This document shows positions 7,170 to 16,457 of a DNA stretch of 64,000 bases, piece by piece. Location: assembly GCF_003428335.1 (NCBI RefSeq), contig NZ_CP031704.1, forward strand, positions 3,720,001 to 3,784,000, read 5' to 3'. The notes below the pieces were generated by a model that was not told the DNA's origin, made no database searches, and saw nothing but the letters and a program-made list of their open reading frames with translations. Every line of letters begins with the position of its first letter. Position 1 is the first letter of the stretch. Both the position numbers and the translations under genes were made by a program. Source of the DNA: Solimonas sp. K1W22B-7 (lineage in GTDB: Bacteria; Pseudomonadota; Gammaproteobacteria; Nevskiales; Nevskiaceae).

Positions 7170-10100
7170 TCAAGGCAATTCGACCCAGCGATGCGCAGGA
7201 TCGGCCATCAGCGGCAGGTACAGGGCCAGCCGCGGGCTGCTGCCGTCCAGCCCGCGCAAGGCGGCGCGATAGCCCTCGAGTTGCGCACGGTAGCGCTGCA
7301 GTTCGGCGGCCAGGAAGGCCTCCATGTTGCCGCCCTCGTGCACGCTGGTCTTGAAGTCCACCACCCAGCGCTGGCCCTCGGCGTCGACGAAGCTGCGGTC
7401 CAGCTTGAAGCGGCGCGGCTGGCCGTCGAGCACGGCGGTCAGCTCCCACTCGCTGCGCGCCTGCGCATGGGCCTGCAGCAGCCAGCGGCCGCGCGGGTCC
7501 TGCAGCGTGGCCGCCAGCGCCTGCTGCACGCGCTGCCGCGCCGCCTCGCAGCGCGCCGCGGGCACGCCCTCGGCGGCGAGCATCTCGTCCAGATCGGCGG
7601 CCATCGCCAGCACCCGCGCCTCGTCCCAGCGCTCCACGCCCTCGCGGGCAATCTGCTGCATCCAGCGGTGATAGGAGATACCGACGGCGCGTGCGGCCTC
7701 GCCGGCCCAGTCGAAGGGGATCGGCAGGGCGACGGCGGCACCGTCGGCAGACACCGGGCCCGCCGGCAGCGGCGGTGCGCTCCACTGCGCCGGCAGGCGG
7801 CGGATCGCGGGCGGGCGGCGCGGCGCCTCGGATTGGGGCACATGGGCGGAACCCGCCAGCGCGGCGAAGTCCTGCGCCACCGCCGGCCACAGCCGCGCCA
7901 GCAGGCTGCGCGACGGCGGCTCCGGTGTCTTGTCGCCCTCGCCTGCCTCCAGCGCGCCCACCAGGTGCAGCGCGCGGCGTGCGCGCGTGGCGGCGACGTA
8001 GAGCAGGCGCGCATCCTCGTGCAGCTGCTTCTCGGCCTGCAGGCCGAGTACGAAATCGAAGATCGGATCGTCCTCGTCGCCACTGGCGTGCAGCGGCGCC
8101 AGCAGCAGGCGCTCGCCGCCATCGGCGCCGCGGCGCGTAGCCCAGGCCACCAGCGGCCGCGTGTCGCTGCGCGTGCCGCGGCCCAGGCCGGGCACGATCA
8201 CCACGTCGAACTCCAGGCCCTTGGACTTGTGGATGGTCATCAGGCTCAGGGTCTCGCCGGCCTCGCCGTCGGCACTGGCCTTGAGTTCCGCCAGGGCCAG
8301 GTCCAGCGCCTCCAGGTCCGGCAGCTCGGGGCCGCGCGCCAGGCCGTCGAGCCGCGCCAGGAACACCTGCGCGTCGGCCAGGTCGCGCGGCGCGGCGCAG
8401 GCGGGGCCGCCCAGCGCCAGCCAGGCCGACTCCACCCAGCGCCGCAGCGGCTTGCGGCCCTGCTGCGCCAGCGCCGGCTCCAGCACCGCCATGCAGCGCT
8501 CCAGGCGCGTGCGGCCGTCGGCGGACAGCTGGGCGATGCGCGCGGGATCGCGCAGGCCGGCCAGCATCGGCATGTCGGGCGGCAGGCCCTCCACCAGCGG
8601 CAGCAGGTCGGACAGCGCCAGGCCGCAGCAGGGCGCGCGCAGCAGCGCCAGCCAGGCGATGCGGTCGGCCGGGTGCAGCAGCGCGCGCGTCAGGCTGCGC
8701 AGGTCCTCGATCGCGGGACGCGCGGCCAGGCCCTCGATGTCCACCGCGCGGTAGGCGATGCCGGCCTCGCGCAGCGCCGGGGTGATCGCCTCCAGGTGGC
8801 CGCGGCTGCGCACCAGCACGGCGACGCTGGCCGCGGGGTCGGCAGCATGCGCTGCCCGCACCAGCTCCAGCACCCGCGCCGCCTCGGCGGCGGGCTCGGT
8901 GTCGCCCAGCGCATGCACGGTGACGGCGGGCGCCGCGGCGGCGGGCCGGGTCGCCACCGCCCGCGCATGCGCGGCGGCGCCGCGCTCGCGGTCTTCCTGC
9001 GCCGGCAGCACCTGCGCGAAGGCCTGGTTGACCCAGTCCACCACGCCGGCTTCGGAGCGGAAATTGCAGGACAGCTGCAGCGCCTGCAGCCGCAGGCTGC
9101 CGATGCCCTGGTTGCGCGCGTCCATGAACAGGCCGACGTCGGCATTGCGGAAGCGGTAGATGCTCTGCATCGGATCGCCGACCACGAACAGCGTGCGGCC
9201 GTCGTCTCCCTGCCAGCCGGCGGTGAGCCGCGCCAGCAGCTGCCATTGCAGCGCCGAGGTGTCCTGGAACTCGTCGACCAGCAGATGGCGGATGCGGTAG
9301 TCCATGCGCAGCGCCAGGTCGCTCGGCCCCTCGGCACCGCCGAGGGCCGCCACCGCCTGGCTCGCCACCTCGGTGAAGTCCACCTCGCCGCGTGCCATGA
9401 ACACCAGCCGCAGCTGCGTGGCGGCCAGGCGCAGCGTGTCCAGCAGCGCCTGCAGGATCTCCCACTGCGCATCGCTGTAGCAGGGCGGCGGCAGCTGGCG
9501 CAGGCCGGCAAGGCGCTGGCACAACCCGGGGACCTCGCGCAGCGCGTCGATCAGCTCCAGGTGCGCCGTACGCGGCGGATCGCGCTCGGCCTTCTCCGCC
9601 TTGCTCTTGCCGGCGGGAAAGCCGTTGGTGGCGTTGACGATCCTGCGCCAGTCGCCGTCGCGCTTGAGTACCAGCTCCGTCAGCGCCTGCCAGCCCGCGA
9701 GCCCCGCGGCATCGCAGCTCGGCCAGTGGCCGTCGCGCAATGCATGCAGCGGCAGGCCCGGGTTCGCGGCGTGGAGATTCGAGGAGGCGTAGGCGGCGGA
9801 ATCCAGCCAGGCAATGCGCAGCGGCCGCGGCAGCAGCGCCTCCACCTCCGCCAGGCTGCCGGACACGAACTCCGCCAATGCCGACTCCAGCACCGCGCGC
9901 GTGCGCTCGGCGCGGTCGTCGGCCAGCGTGTAGGAGATCCACTGGTCGCGGCGGCCCAGCAGCATCACCAGCTGCGCTTCCAGCAGCGAGCTGCGGTTGT
10001 CGAAATGCGCCAGCACGCGCGCCACCGGCGGCGCCAGCGACGGTGAGCTTTCGATCAACTCGATGGTGGCGCGCGCGGCCTCGCGATAGGCCAGCTGCGG

Positions 10101-10535
10101 ATGCTCCGCCACCTGCACGCGGCCGCCGAAGCCCGCGGTCAGCGGCGCCTGCTGCGTGACCTGCGCGCACAGCGCGTCGATGGTGAGGATGCGCAGGCGC
10201 TGCGGGTTGTCCTGCAGGCCCCAGCCGCGTTCCTGCGAACGCGCCAGCGCGGCGCGCGCCAGCTGCCAGGTCTCGCGGCGATGCGCGTCGGCCGGCGGCT
10301 CGCCGGACTGCGCCTGCTGCACGGCGGCGAAGACGCGGTGACGCATTTCGGCGGCGGCCTTGCGCGTGAAGGTGATCGCCACCACCTCCTCCGGCTCGTC
10401 GACGCCGGCCAGCAGCCGCAGCACGCGCTGCGTCAGCAGCTCGGTCTTGCCGGAGCCGGCGGGCGCCTGGACGATGAAGCTGGCGGCGGGGTCGAGCGCG
10501 CGTCGGCGCTGCGCCTGGTCGGCGATCTCGCTCAC
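7170..10535 (-). CDS. AddA/RecB-like UvrD-family helicase-nuclease
   Basis: This 1121-residue protein has all superfamily 1A helicase motifs: Walker A APAGSGKTELL (about residues 24-34), motif Ia AITFTRKAAAEM, motif II LLVDEFQDTS (about 416-425), motif III VVGDPMQSIYRFR, motif V TIHKSKGLEFD and motif VI YVAATRARRALH. A C-terminal PD-(D/E)XK nuclease ends with WVVDFKTS (about residue 1060) and QLEGYRAAL. It should process double-strand DNA ends for recombination together with the AddB-like partner. The start is GTG, overlapping the partner's stop by 4 nt (GTGA). A longer upstream frame exists, but it only reads through the partner gene in another phase. Confidence 0.9.
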   Translation of the reverse strand: MSEIADQAQRRRALDPAASFIVQAPAGSGKTELLTQRVLRLLAGVDEPEEVVAITFTRKAAAEMRHRVFAAVQQAQSGEPPADAHRRETWQLARAALARSQERGWGLQDNPQRLRILTIDALCAQVTQQAPLTAGFGGRVQVAEHPQLAYREAARATIELIESSPSLAPPVARVLAHFDNRSSLLEAQLVMLLGRRDQWISYTLADDRAERTRAVLESALAEFVSGSLAEVEALLPRPLRIAWLDSAAYASSNLHAANPGLPLHALRDGHWPSCDAAGLAGWQALTELVLKRDGDWRRIVNATNGFPAGKSKAEKAERDPPRTAHLELIDALREVPGLCQRLAGLRQLPPPCYSDAQWEILQALLDTLRLAATQLRLVFMARGEVDFTEVASQAVAALGGAEGPSDLALRMDYRIRHLLVDEFQDTSALQWQLLARLTAGWQGDDGRTLFVVGDPMQSIYRFRNADVGLFMDARNQGIGSLRLQALQLSCNFRSEAGVVDWVNQAFAQVLPAQEDRERGAAAHARAVATRPAAAAPAVTVHALGDTEPAAEAARVLELVRAAHAADPAASVAVLVRSRGHLEAITPALREAGIAYRAVDIEGLAARPAIEDLRSLTRALLHPADRIAWLALLRAPCCGLALSDLLPLVEGLPPDMPMLAGLRDPARIAQLSADGRTRLERCMAVLEPALAQQGRKPLRRWVESAWLALGGPACAAPRDLADAQVFLARLDGLARGPELPDLEALDLALAELKASADGEAGETLSLMTIHKSKGLEFDVVIVPGLGRGTRSDTRPLVAWATRRGADGGERLLLAPLHASGDEDDPIFDFVLGLQAEKQLHEDARLLYVAATRARRALHLVGALEAGEGDKTPEPPSRSLLARLWPAVAQDFAALAGSAHVPQSEAPRRPPAIRRLPAQWSAPPLPAGPVSADGAAVALPIPFDWAGEAARAVGISYHRWMQQIAREGVERWDEARVLAMAADLDEMLAAEGVPAARCEAARQRVQQALAATLQDPRGRWLLQAHAQARSEWELTAVLDGQPRRFKLDRSFVDAEGQRWVVDFKTSVHEGGNMEAFLAAELQRYRAQLEGYRAALRGLDGSSPRLALYLPLMADPAHRWVELP

Positions 10536-13267
10536 GCCTCGTCCTCCGCCACTTCCGCGACGCTCTCGCGCACACGGCACAGCGCGTGCAGGTCGCAGTC
10601 GCGGCAGGTCTGGCGCGGGTGCTTGGGCAGCACCGCCGCCCAGCCTTCGCGCACTTCGCCGGCAACCGTGTGCAGCTGGCCGCGCCAGCGGCCCAGCAGG
10701 GCCTCCCAGCCAGTGGCGTCGGCGGTCTGCCTGACCTGGTCCCAGGCGGCGATGCCCGGCGCGATCTCGCCCGCCGCGGCAATGCCTTCGAAGCCGGTGT
10801 CGCCCGCATACACGCGGCCGTAAGCCACGCCCAGCACGGCGCTGCCGGTGAGCGCGTAGATCAGCAGCTGCGGCTCCTCGGGACGCTCGTCGGTCCAGGG
10901 CAGCTTGCGGCGGGCGCCGGTCTTGTAGTCCAGCACCACCAGGCCGCCGCCATCCAGTTCGTCCACGCGGTCGCGCCGCAGCCGCAGGCGCAGGCCTTCG
11001 AACTCCACCTCGCCGTTGCCGCCTTCCTGCTGCTCCGGCGCACGGCCTTCCAGCTCGATCACGCGGAACGGCAGGCGCAGCTTCTCCTGCTCCAGCCAGG
11101 CCGCCAGCAGGCGCCGCAGGCGCAGATCCTCCAGCGTGCGCATGGCGGGCCGCAGGCGCTGCGGCGCCTCGCGCAGCAGGCGCGTCAGCGCGGCGTCCAC
11201 GGCCTCGCCCACGCGCTGTTCCAGCTGCGCCGGCTGCAGCGCCAGCAAGCCCTGCTGGTCGCGCAACTCGCGCCACAGGGTTTCCAGGATTCGGTGCACC
11301 AGGTTGCCGCGATCCGCCGCGCTGATGCCGGGGCGCGGCACCTCCAGGCGGCGCGCGCCGAGGCGGTGCGTGGCGAAGCCGCGGAAGGGACACAGCGCCT
11401 GGTCGCCGAGCAGCCTCACGCCGCCCTGCACGCGGCCGTCCAGCGGCAACGGCGGCGCCTGCGCATCCAGCAGCGCTTCCAGCGGCGTGTCCTGCTGCGC
11501 CAGCCAGGACTGCGGCAGGGCCTGCACCGGCAGCGCCTCGGCGCCCTCCAGCCAGGGCGCCAGCAGCGGGCTCGGCGACAGCGGCCGGTCCTGCTCCTGG
11601 CGCGGCCAGGACAGCAGCACCTCCGGCGCCGCCGCCAGCCAGCGCGCGGTCAGGCGGCGGGCGTAGTCCAGCTCCTGTGCGGCGCAGGCATGCGGCAGGC
11701 CGCGCTCGCGCTGCAGGGCATAGGGAATGAAGGGATGCGGGCGCACCGCGGCCGGCCAGTGCTCGTCGTCGAAGCCGGTGATCCACAGCGCGTCGAACTC
11801 CAGGCCCTCGGCCTCCAGCGCGCCCATCACCTGCACGCTGCTGGCTGGCGACTGCGGCTGGAACAAGGTCTGCTCGGCGATCTCGCGCAGCTGCGCCACC
11901 GCCGCCGACCAGGGCACGCGCCCCAGAAACGGCTCCAGCCGGCCCATTTCCGCCAGGCACGCGCCCCAGGCCTGGTGCGCCTGGAACTCCTCGCTGTCCA
12001 GCGCGCGCGCGCCGGGCCAGCCGGCGGCCTGCAGCACCGCGCCGATGACGTCCACCCATTCGCCTGCCGTCGCGCGGCGCTGCGGCTGGCGCAGCGCCAT
12101 CAGGGCGTCGCAGCGGTTGCGCAGCGCGTCCGAGCGCGCGTAGTGGCGCAGCGCCTCCAGGCTGACCTCGACGTGACCCTCCTGGCGCAGGCGCGCGTCG
12201 ATCGCGGCACGGTGCAGGCGTTCGTCCTCGCCGCCGCCCCAGGCCGGCGAGCACAGCAGCGCGGTGGCGTCGGCATAGGGCAAGGGCTCGTGCAGCCAGC
12301 GCAGCAGGCGCAACGCGACCTGCGGCAGGGCCGTGGCCGACAGCGGCTCGCCCAGCGTCAGGTTGTAGGGCCGCGCCAGGCTGTGCGCGTCCACCGCGTC
12401 GGCCTGCGGGCAGAGTTGCTCGTCGAACAGGCGCTGCACGGCGGCGCGGCGGCTGCCGAGGTCGGGAACGATCACGCCGATGCGCTGCTGCGGTTGCTCG
12501 CGCAGGCGCGCAGCGGCCCATGCGGCGGCGGCGCGCAACTCCTGCTCGGCATCGGCGGCCTGCAGCAGTCGCGGCCGCGGTTCGCAGCCACCCGGTTCCA
12601 GTTCTTCCACCGTGCCGCCGGCCGCCTGCAGCGCCGTGACCAGACGCCGCAGCAGGGGCGTGGGCTCGTGGAAGCCGGCCAGCACGACACGGCGCGGCAC
12701 CGGCACCTGGCCTTCGGCGATGGCGCGCAGCAGCGCCACGCGCCAGCCCTGGGCGTCGATGCGCCCCAGGGCCTGGCAGCGGCGGCGGTACTGCTGCGCC
12801 CAGTGATTGAAGCGCTCCACGTCCGGCGTGGTCGCCGGCAGGGGCAGCGGCAATTCGTACTCGTGGACCAGGTCCCAGGCCTCCGCGGCCAGCTGCGCGG
12901 CCTCGGCGGCGCGCAGCAGCGGCTGCTCCTGGCGCGTCTCGTCGATCGTCAGCCGCCACAGCAGGCGGCGCTGCTGCGGGCGCAGCAGCTGCGGCAGTGC
13001 CCTGCCCTGCTGGCGCAGGTCCAGGCGCACGGCTTCGGCAGCCGTCTGCAGGAAGGCATCCAGCGTCAGGATCTGCGGCGTCTCCCAGGCCAGCAGGCCC
13101 TGCGCCTGCGCGGCGCGGGCATGGGTCTCGAACAGGTGCTGCGCCAGGCGGCTGCTGACGCAGAGCAGCGCCGGCGCATCGGCCGGCGCCTGCAGCATGC
13201 GCGCCAACAGTTCCGCGGCGCCGGTACGCGGCAGGACATCCGCCGTGTCTGGACTGGCGCGGGTCAT
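10532..13267 (-). CDS. AddB-like PD-(D/E)XK nuclease subunit (probable DNA repair protein)
   Basis: This 911-residue protein begins with a degenerate helicase-like region lacking a Walker A motif (LLCVSSRLAQHLFETHA). It ends in an iron-sulfur nuclease: Cys in ALCPFRGFATHRL (about 625), GNLVHRILE, nuclease motif VLDYKTG, QLLIYAL, and a terminal cluster CRDCDLHALC. This Cys layout is the 4Fe-4S-stabilised nuclease of AddB. It resembles the family I know as the probable DNA repair protein TIGR03623, which pairs with a UvrD-like protein. It is translationally coupled to the AddA-like gene. No recC or recD is visible in the window. Confidence 0.87.
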   Translation of the reverse strand: MTRASPDTADVLPRTGAAELLARMLQAPADAPALLCVSSRLAQHLFETHARAAQAQGLLAWETPQILTLDAFLQTAAEAVRLDLRQQGRALPQLLRPQQRRLLWRLTIDETRQEQPLLRAAEAAQLAAEAWDLVHEYELPLPLPATTPDVERFNHWAQQYRRRCQALGRIDAQGWRVALLRAIAEGQVPVPRRVVLAGFHEPTPLLRRLVTALQAAGGTVEELEPGGCEPRPRLLQAADAEQELRAAAAWAAARLREQPQQRIGVIVPDLGSRRAAVQRLFDEQLCPQADAVDAHSLARPYNLTLGEPLSATALPQVALRLLRWLHEPLPYADATALLCSPAWGGGEDERLHRAAIDARLRQEGHVEVSLEALRHYARSDALRNRCDALMALRQPQRRATAGEWVDVIGAVLQAAGWPGARALDSEEFQAHQAWGACLAEMGRLEPFLGRVPWSAAVAQLREIAEQTLFQPQSPASSVQVMGALEAEGLEFDALWITGFDDEHWPAAVRPHPFIPYALQRERGLPHACAAQELDYARRLTARWLAAAPEVLLSWPRQEQDRPLSPSPLLAPWLEGAEALPVQALPQSWLAQQDTPLEALLDAQAPPLPLDGRVQGGVRLLGDQALCPFRGFATHRLGARRLEVPRPGISAADRGNLVHRILETLWRELRDQQGLLALQPAQLEQRVGEAVDAALTRLLREAPQRLRPAMRTLEDLRLRRLLAAWLEQEKLRLPFRVIELEGRAPEQQEGGNGEVEFEGLRLRLRRDRVDELDGGGLVVLDYKTGARRKLPWTDERPEEPQLLIYALTGSAVLGVAYGRVYAGDTGFEGIAAAGEIAPGIAAWDQVRQTADATGWEALLGRWRGQLHTVAGEVREGWAAVLPKHPRQTCRDCDLHALCRVRESVAEVAEDEA

Positions 13268-13292
13268 GGAAGGATCGGGCTGGGGCCCCGGA

Positions 13293-14036
13293 TCAGGCGC
13301 GGCGCGCCTCGGTCATCGCGCGCTTCATCTCCGCGACCGCGGCCGCGAAACCGACGAACACCGCACGCGACACGATGCTGTGGCCGATGTTGAGTTCCTC
13401 GATCTCCGCGATGCGCGCGATCGGCGCCACGTTCTGCAGCGTCAGGCCGTGGCCGGCATGCACTTCCAGGCCAGCCTTCTTCGCATTGCGGGCAAAGGCG
13501 GCGATGCGCTCCAGCTCTGCCGCCTGCCTGCGACCCCTGGCATCGGCATAGCCGCCGGTGTGGATCTCGATGTGCGGCGCGCCGCTGGCGCGCGTGGCCT
13601 TGAGCTGCGCCGGGTCGGCGTCGATGAACAGCGCCACCTCGATGCCGGCCTTGGCCAGGCGCGCACAGGCCTGCTTCACGCTTTCGAGCTGGCCGGCCAC
13701 GTCGAGACCGCCCTCGGTGGTCAGCTCCTCGCGCTTCTCCGGCACCAGGCAGACATACTTCGGCTTCAGGCGGCAGGCGAAGTCCAGCATGAAGGGCGTG
13801 ATCGCCATCTCAAAATTCAGCGGCACCGGGCTGACCTGCAGCAGGCGCTCGATATCGTGGTCCTGGATGTGGCGGCGATCCTCGCGCAGGTGCATGGTGA
13901 TGCTGTCGCCGCCGCTGCTGGCGGCGACCAGGCTGGCCTCGACCGGATCCGGGTAGGACGTGCCGCGCGCCTGGCGCAGCGTGGCGACGTGGTCGACGTT
14001 GATGCCGAGGCGGATCGAAGAAAGCTTGCGTGACAT
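13293..14036 (-). CDS. pdxJ: Pyridoxine 5'-phosphate synthase
   Basis: PdxJ condenses 3-amino-2-oxopropyl phosphate with 1-deoxyxylulose 5-phosphate, the ring-closing step of vitamin B6 synthesis. The 247-residue TIM barrel shows the family motifs INVDHVATLRQARGT (residues about 8-22), LREDRRHI, the Glu-containing LNFEMA, GLEVHAGHGL and ELNIGHSIVSRAVF. I chose the ATG at 14036 because the family begins just before the first strand. Upstream in-frame codons add 46 Ala/Arg-rich residues and run into recO. It follows recO by 29 bp, the usual recO-pdxJ order. Confidence 0.96.
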   Translation of the reverse strand: MSRKLSSIRLGINVDHVATLRQARGTSYPDPVEASLVAASSGGDSITMHLREDRRHIQDHDIERLLQVSPVPLNFEMAITPFMLDFACRLKPKYVCLVPEKREELTTEGGLDVAGQLESVKQACARLAKAGIEVALFIDADPAQLKATRASGAPHIEIHTGGYADARGRRQAAELERIAAFARNAKKAGLEVHAGHGLTLQNVAPIARIAEIEELNIGHSIVSRAVFVGFAAAVAEMKRAMTEARRA

Positions 14037-14065
14037 GGCGGCGGCCGGCGGCGGTGAAAGGCGAA

Positions 14066-14755
14066 TCATACCCTTGCGCGCAGCTGCCGCAGCAGCTTGG
14101 CGGTCTCCAGTTCGCGTCCGCCAAGCTGGCGGCGCACCCGCTCGCGCATCAGGCGCCGCAGCTCCGTGCGCCACTCGCCCTCGCCCGCCGGCTGCTCGTC
14201 GCGCAGCGCCAGCAAGGCGCGACCGGAACAGGGTCCGCGAACGTCGGGCACGAAGCCCTCCGCCTCGCTGTAGCCATAGGACAGCGCGGGATCGATGTGC
14301 TCCGGAAAATCCAGGCCGTAGCCGATGTCGGCCAGCAGGCGCTTCTCGAACAGGCGCAGCGCGAACTCGGCCTCGGGGCCGGGAAGCGCTGCCAGTGTCT
14401 CCACGTAGGCACGCCAGGCATCCGGGTGCGGGTCCTGCCGGTGCAGCAGGCGCAAGAGCAGTTCGTTGAGATACCAGCCGTAGAACAGGCGCTCGCCGGT
14501 CAGTTCCGGCACCAGGCCATTGGCCTCCACGCCGGTCATGGCCGCCAGCTCACCGCGCTGGGTCCAGCTCAGCAGCAGCGGGCGTAGGGGCTGCAGCAGG
14601 GCGCGGGTCCTGGACTTAGGCCCGCGCGCGCCCTTGGCGACCAGGCCGACGCGGCCGTGGCGCTCGCTGAAGGCCTCCAGCAGCAGGCTGGTCTCGCTAT
14701 AGGGTTTGGCGCTGAGCAGCCAGGCGGGTTCGAGCTGGACGCGCTCGTGATTCAT
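14066..14755 (-). CDS. recO: DNA repair protein RecO
   Basis: RecO helps load RecA onto SSB-coated single-stranded DNA in the RecFOR pathway. The 229-residue protein starts MNHERVQLEPAWLLSAKPYSE and has the N-terminal OB-fold (LLEAFSERHGRVGLVAKGAR). The helical C-terminal domain follows (FYGWYLNELLLRLL, FALRLFEKRLLADIGYG). No zinc-finger cysteines are evident, as in many gammaproteobacterial RecO proteins. Twelve further in-frame residues upstream are possible, but the ATG at 14755 fits the family start. The gene sits between era and pdxJ; a long palindrome separates it from era. Confidence 0.94.
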   Translation of the reverse strand: MNHERVQLEPAWLLSAKPYSETSLLLEAFSERHGRVGLVAKGARGPKSRTRALLQPLRPLLLSWTQRGELAAMTGVEANGLVPELTGERLFYGWYLNELLLRLLHRQDPHPDAWRAYVETLAALPGPEAEFALRLFEKRLLADIGYGLDFPEHIDPALSYGYSEAEGFVPDVRGPCSGRALLALRDEQPAGEGEWRTELRRLMRERVRRQLGGRELETAKLLRQLRARV

Positions 14756-14773
14756 CCTAGAAACAGCAATCTG

Positions 14774-14882
14774 GTCCGCAAATGAACGCAAACGAACGCA
14801 AATGGACCAACAAGAAACGCTTCCCGCCGAGGCGGCAGCAACAGCCTGCTTCCATTTGCGTTCTTTGCGTTCATTTGCGGAC
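14774..14882. repeat. Long palindrome built of 10-bp direct units between era and recO
   Basis: The left arm 14774-14806 (33 nt) and right arm 14851-14882 (32 nt) are inverted repeats differing by one base insertion, with a 44-bp loop. Each arm holds about three tandem units of the type GCAAAYGAAC. It fills the era-recO gap. No T-run follows on the minus strand, so it may be a mobile palindrome or an RNA-processing hairpin and not a simple terminator. Confidence 0.75.
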
Positions 14883-14902
14883 TGCTGATCTTTTCAGGTT
14901 CA

Positions 14903-15787
14903 TCAGTCGGGAGTGAGACCGAAGCGCTTCAGCGCCTTGGGATCGTCGCTCCAGTTCTCGCGGACCTTGCACCAGATCTGCAGGAAGATCTTGCGGTCGA
15001 GCATGCGCTCCAGGTCGCGGCGCGCGGCAGTGCCGATCTGCTTGAGCGCGGCACCGCCCTCGCCGATCACGATCTTCTTCTGGCCCTCGCGCTCCACCCA
15101 GATCACGGCGTGGATGCGGTCGAGGTTGCCCTCGCGCTTGTAGTCCTCGATCTCCACCGTGGTGGAGTACGGCAGTTCCTGGTGCAAGCTGCGGATCAGC
15201 TTCTCGCGGATCACCTCGGCCACGGTGAAGCCCAGGTCGTTGCCGGTGACCATGTCCTCGGGATAGAGCGGATCGCCCTCGGGCAAGCGGCTGAACAGCT
15301 CGTCGACCAGGCCCTTGAGGTTGGAGCCCTTCTGCGCCGACAGCGGGACGATGAAGGCGAAGTCGCGGCGCGCCGACAGCTTCTGCAGCAGCGGCAGCAG
15401 TTTTTCCTTGTCGTCGAGCCGGTCGATCTTGTTGACCACCAGGCCCACCGGCGTGGTCAGGCCCTCGAGACGGCGCAGCACGCCCTCGTCCTCTTCGGTC
15501 CAGCGGGTCAGCTCCACCACGAACAGCACCACGTCCACGTCGTGGATGGCACCGGCGGCGGCCTGGTTCATCACCTTGTTGAGCGCGCGCGTTTCCACCT
15601 TGTGCAGGCCCGGCGTATCGACGAACACCACCTGGCCGCGCTCCTCGTGCAGCACGCCCTGGATGCGGTGGCGCGTGGTCTGCGGCTTGTGCGAGACGAT
15701 GCTCACCTTCTGGCCGACCAATGCGTTGACCAGGGTGCTCTTGCCTACGTTTGGTCGGCCGATGACCGACACCATTCCGCTACGCAT
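14903..15787 (-). CDS. era: GTPase Era
   Basis: Era is an essential GTPase for 30S subunit maturation; its KH domain binds the 3' end of 16S rRNA. The 294-residue protein has G1 GRPNVGKS, G2 around QTTRHR, G3 DTPGLH, G4 NKID and G5 SAQKG, then the KH domain with IVIGEGGAALKQIG near the C-terminus. The ATG at 15787 overlaps the rnc stop by 8 nt. A TTG four codons earlier is an alternative. rnc-era coupling is conserved in gammaproteobacteria. Confidence 0.96.
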   Translation of the reverse strand: MRSGMVSVIGRPNVGKSTLVNALVGQKVSIVSHKPQTTRHRIQGVLHEERGQVVFVDTPGLHKVETRALNKVMNQAAAGAIHDVDVVLFVVELTRWTEEDEGVLRRLEGLTTPVGLVVNKIDRLDDKEKLLPLLQKLSARRDFAFIVPLSAQKGSNLKGLVDELFSRLPEGDPLYPEDMVTGNDLGFTVAEVIREKLIRSLHQELPYSTTVEIEDYKREGNLDRIHAVIWVEREGQKKIVIGEGGAALKQIGTAARRDLERMLDRKIFLQIWCKVRENWSDDPKALKRFGLTPD

Positions 15788-16457
15788 GTATTTTCGCAAT
15801 CATCAGTTCGGCCGCGCGTTGTTCGGCGCTGCGGCGGGAAGCCCCTTCGGACTCGGTGAAGGATTCGTTGTCCGGCAACAGGCAGCGTACGGCAAAGCGG
15901 CGCGCATGGGGCGGGCCGGACTCGGACAGGATCTCGTAGCGCGGCAGCGGACGGCCATTGGCCTGCAGCTTTTCCTGCAGCCGGGTCTTGGGGTCCTTCA
16001 ACGACTCGGCGTCGGGCAGGTCGGCCAGCAGCGGCGCGTACAGGCGCTCGCAGGTGGAGCGGGCGGCGTCGAAGCCGCCATCCAGGAAAACCGCCCCGAT
16101 CAAGGCCTCGACGGCGTCCGCCAGGATCGAATCCCGCCGGAAGCCGCCCGACTTCATCTCGCTCTCGCCCAGCCGCAGCAGGTCGCCCAGTTGCAGGTCG
16201 CGCCCCAGCAGGGCCAGGGTCTCCTCGCGAACGAGGCTGGCGCGCAGGCGCGACAGCGCTCCCTCCTCCGCCCGCGGCTGCAGCGCGTAGAGGCGCGCGC
16301 CGATGACGAAATTCAGCAGGCCGTCGCCGAGGAACTCCAGGCGCTCGTTGTTGCCGTAGGCGTAGCTGCGGTGGGTCAGCGCCTGCTGCAGCAACGCCGG
16401 GTCCCGGAAGTCATATCCGAGACGCCGGGTCAGATCAGTGGTTGCCGGCCCGGTCAA
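15780..16457 (-). CDS. rnc: Ribonuclease III
   Basis: RNase III cleaves double-stranded RNA, including rRNA precursors. The 225-residue protein carries the catalytic signature NERLEFLGD (about residues 37-45), the second acidic cluster ILADAVEALIGAVFLDGG, and a C-terminal dsRNA-binding domain (DPKTRLQEKLQ through RRSAEQRAAELMI). The start ATG overlaps the DUF4845 gene stop by 4 nt and the stop overlaps era, giving a tightly coupled lepB-DUF4845-rnc-era unit. Confidence 0.96.
   Translation of the reverse strand: MTGPATTDLTRRLGYDFRDPALLQQALTHRSYAYGNNERLEFLGDGLLNFVIGARLYALQPRAEEGALSRLRASLVREETLALLGRDLQLGDLLRLGESEMKSGGFRRDSILADAVEALIGAVFLDGGFDAARSTCERLYAPLLADLPDAESLKDPKTRLQEKLQANGRPLPRYEILSESGPPHARRFAVRCLLPDNESFTESEGASRRSAEQRAAELMIAKIHA

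Noticed and set aside
7170-12959. A single 1929-codon minus-strand protein covering both repair genes
   Set aside because: The upstream part is an off-frame reading of the AddB-like gene. The real AddA-like protein begins at GTG 10535, as the family start and GTGA overlap show.
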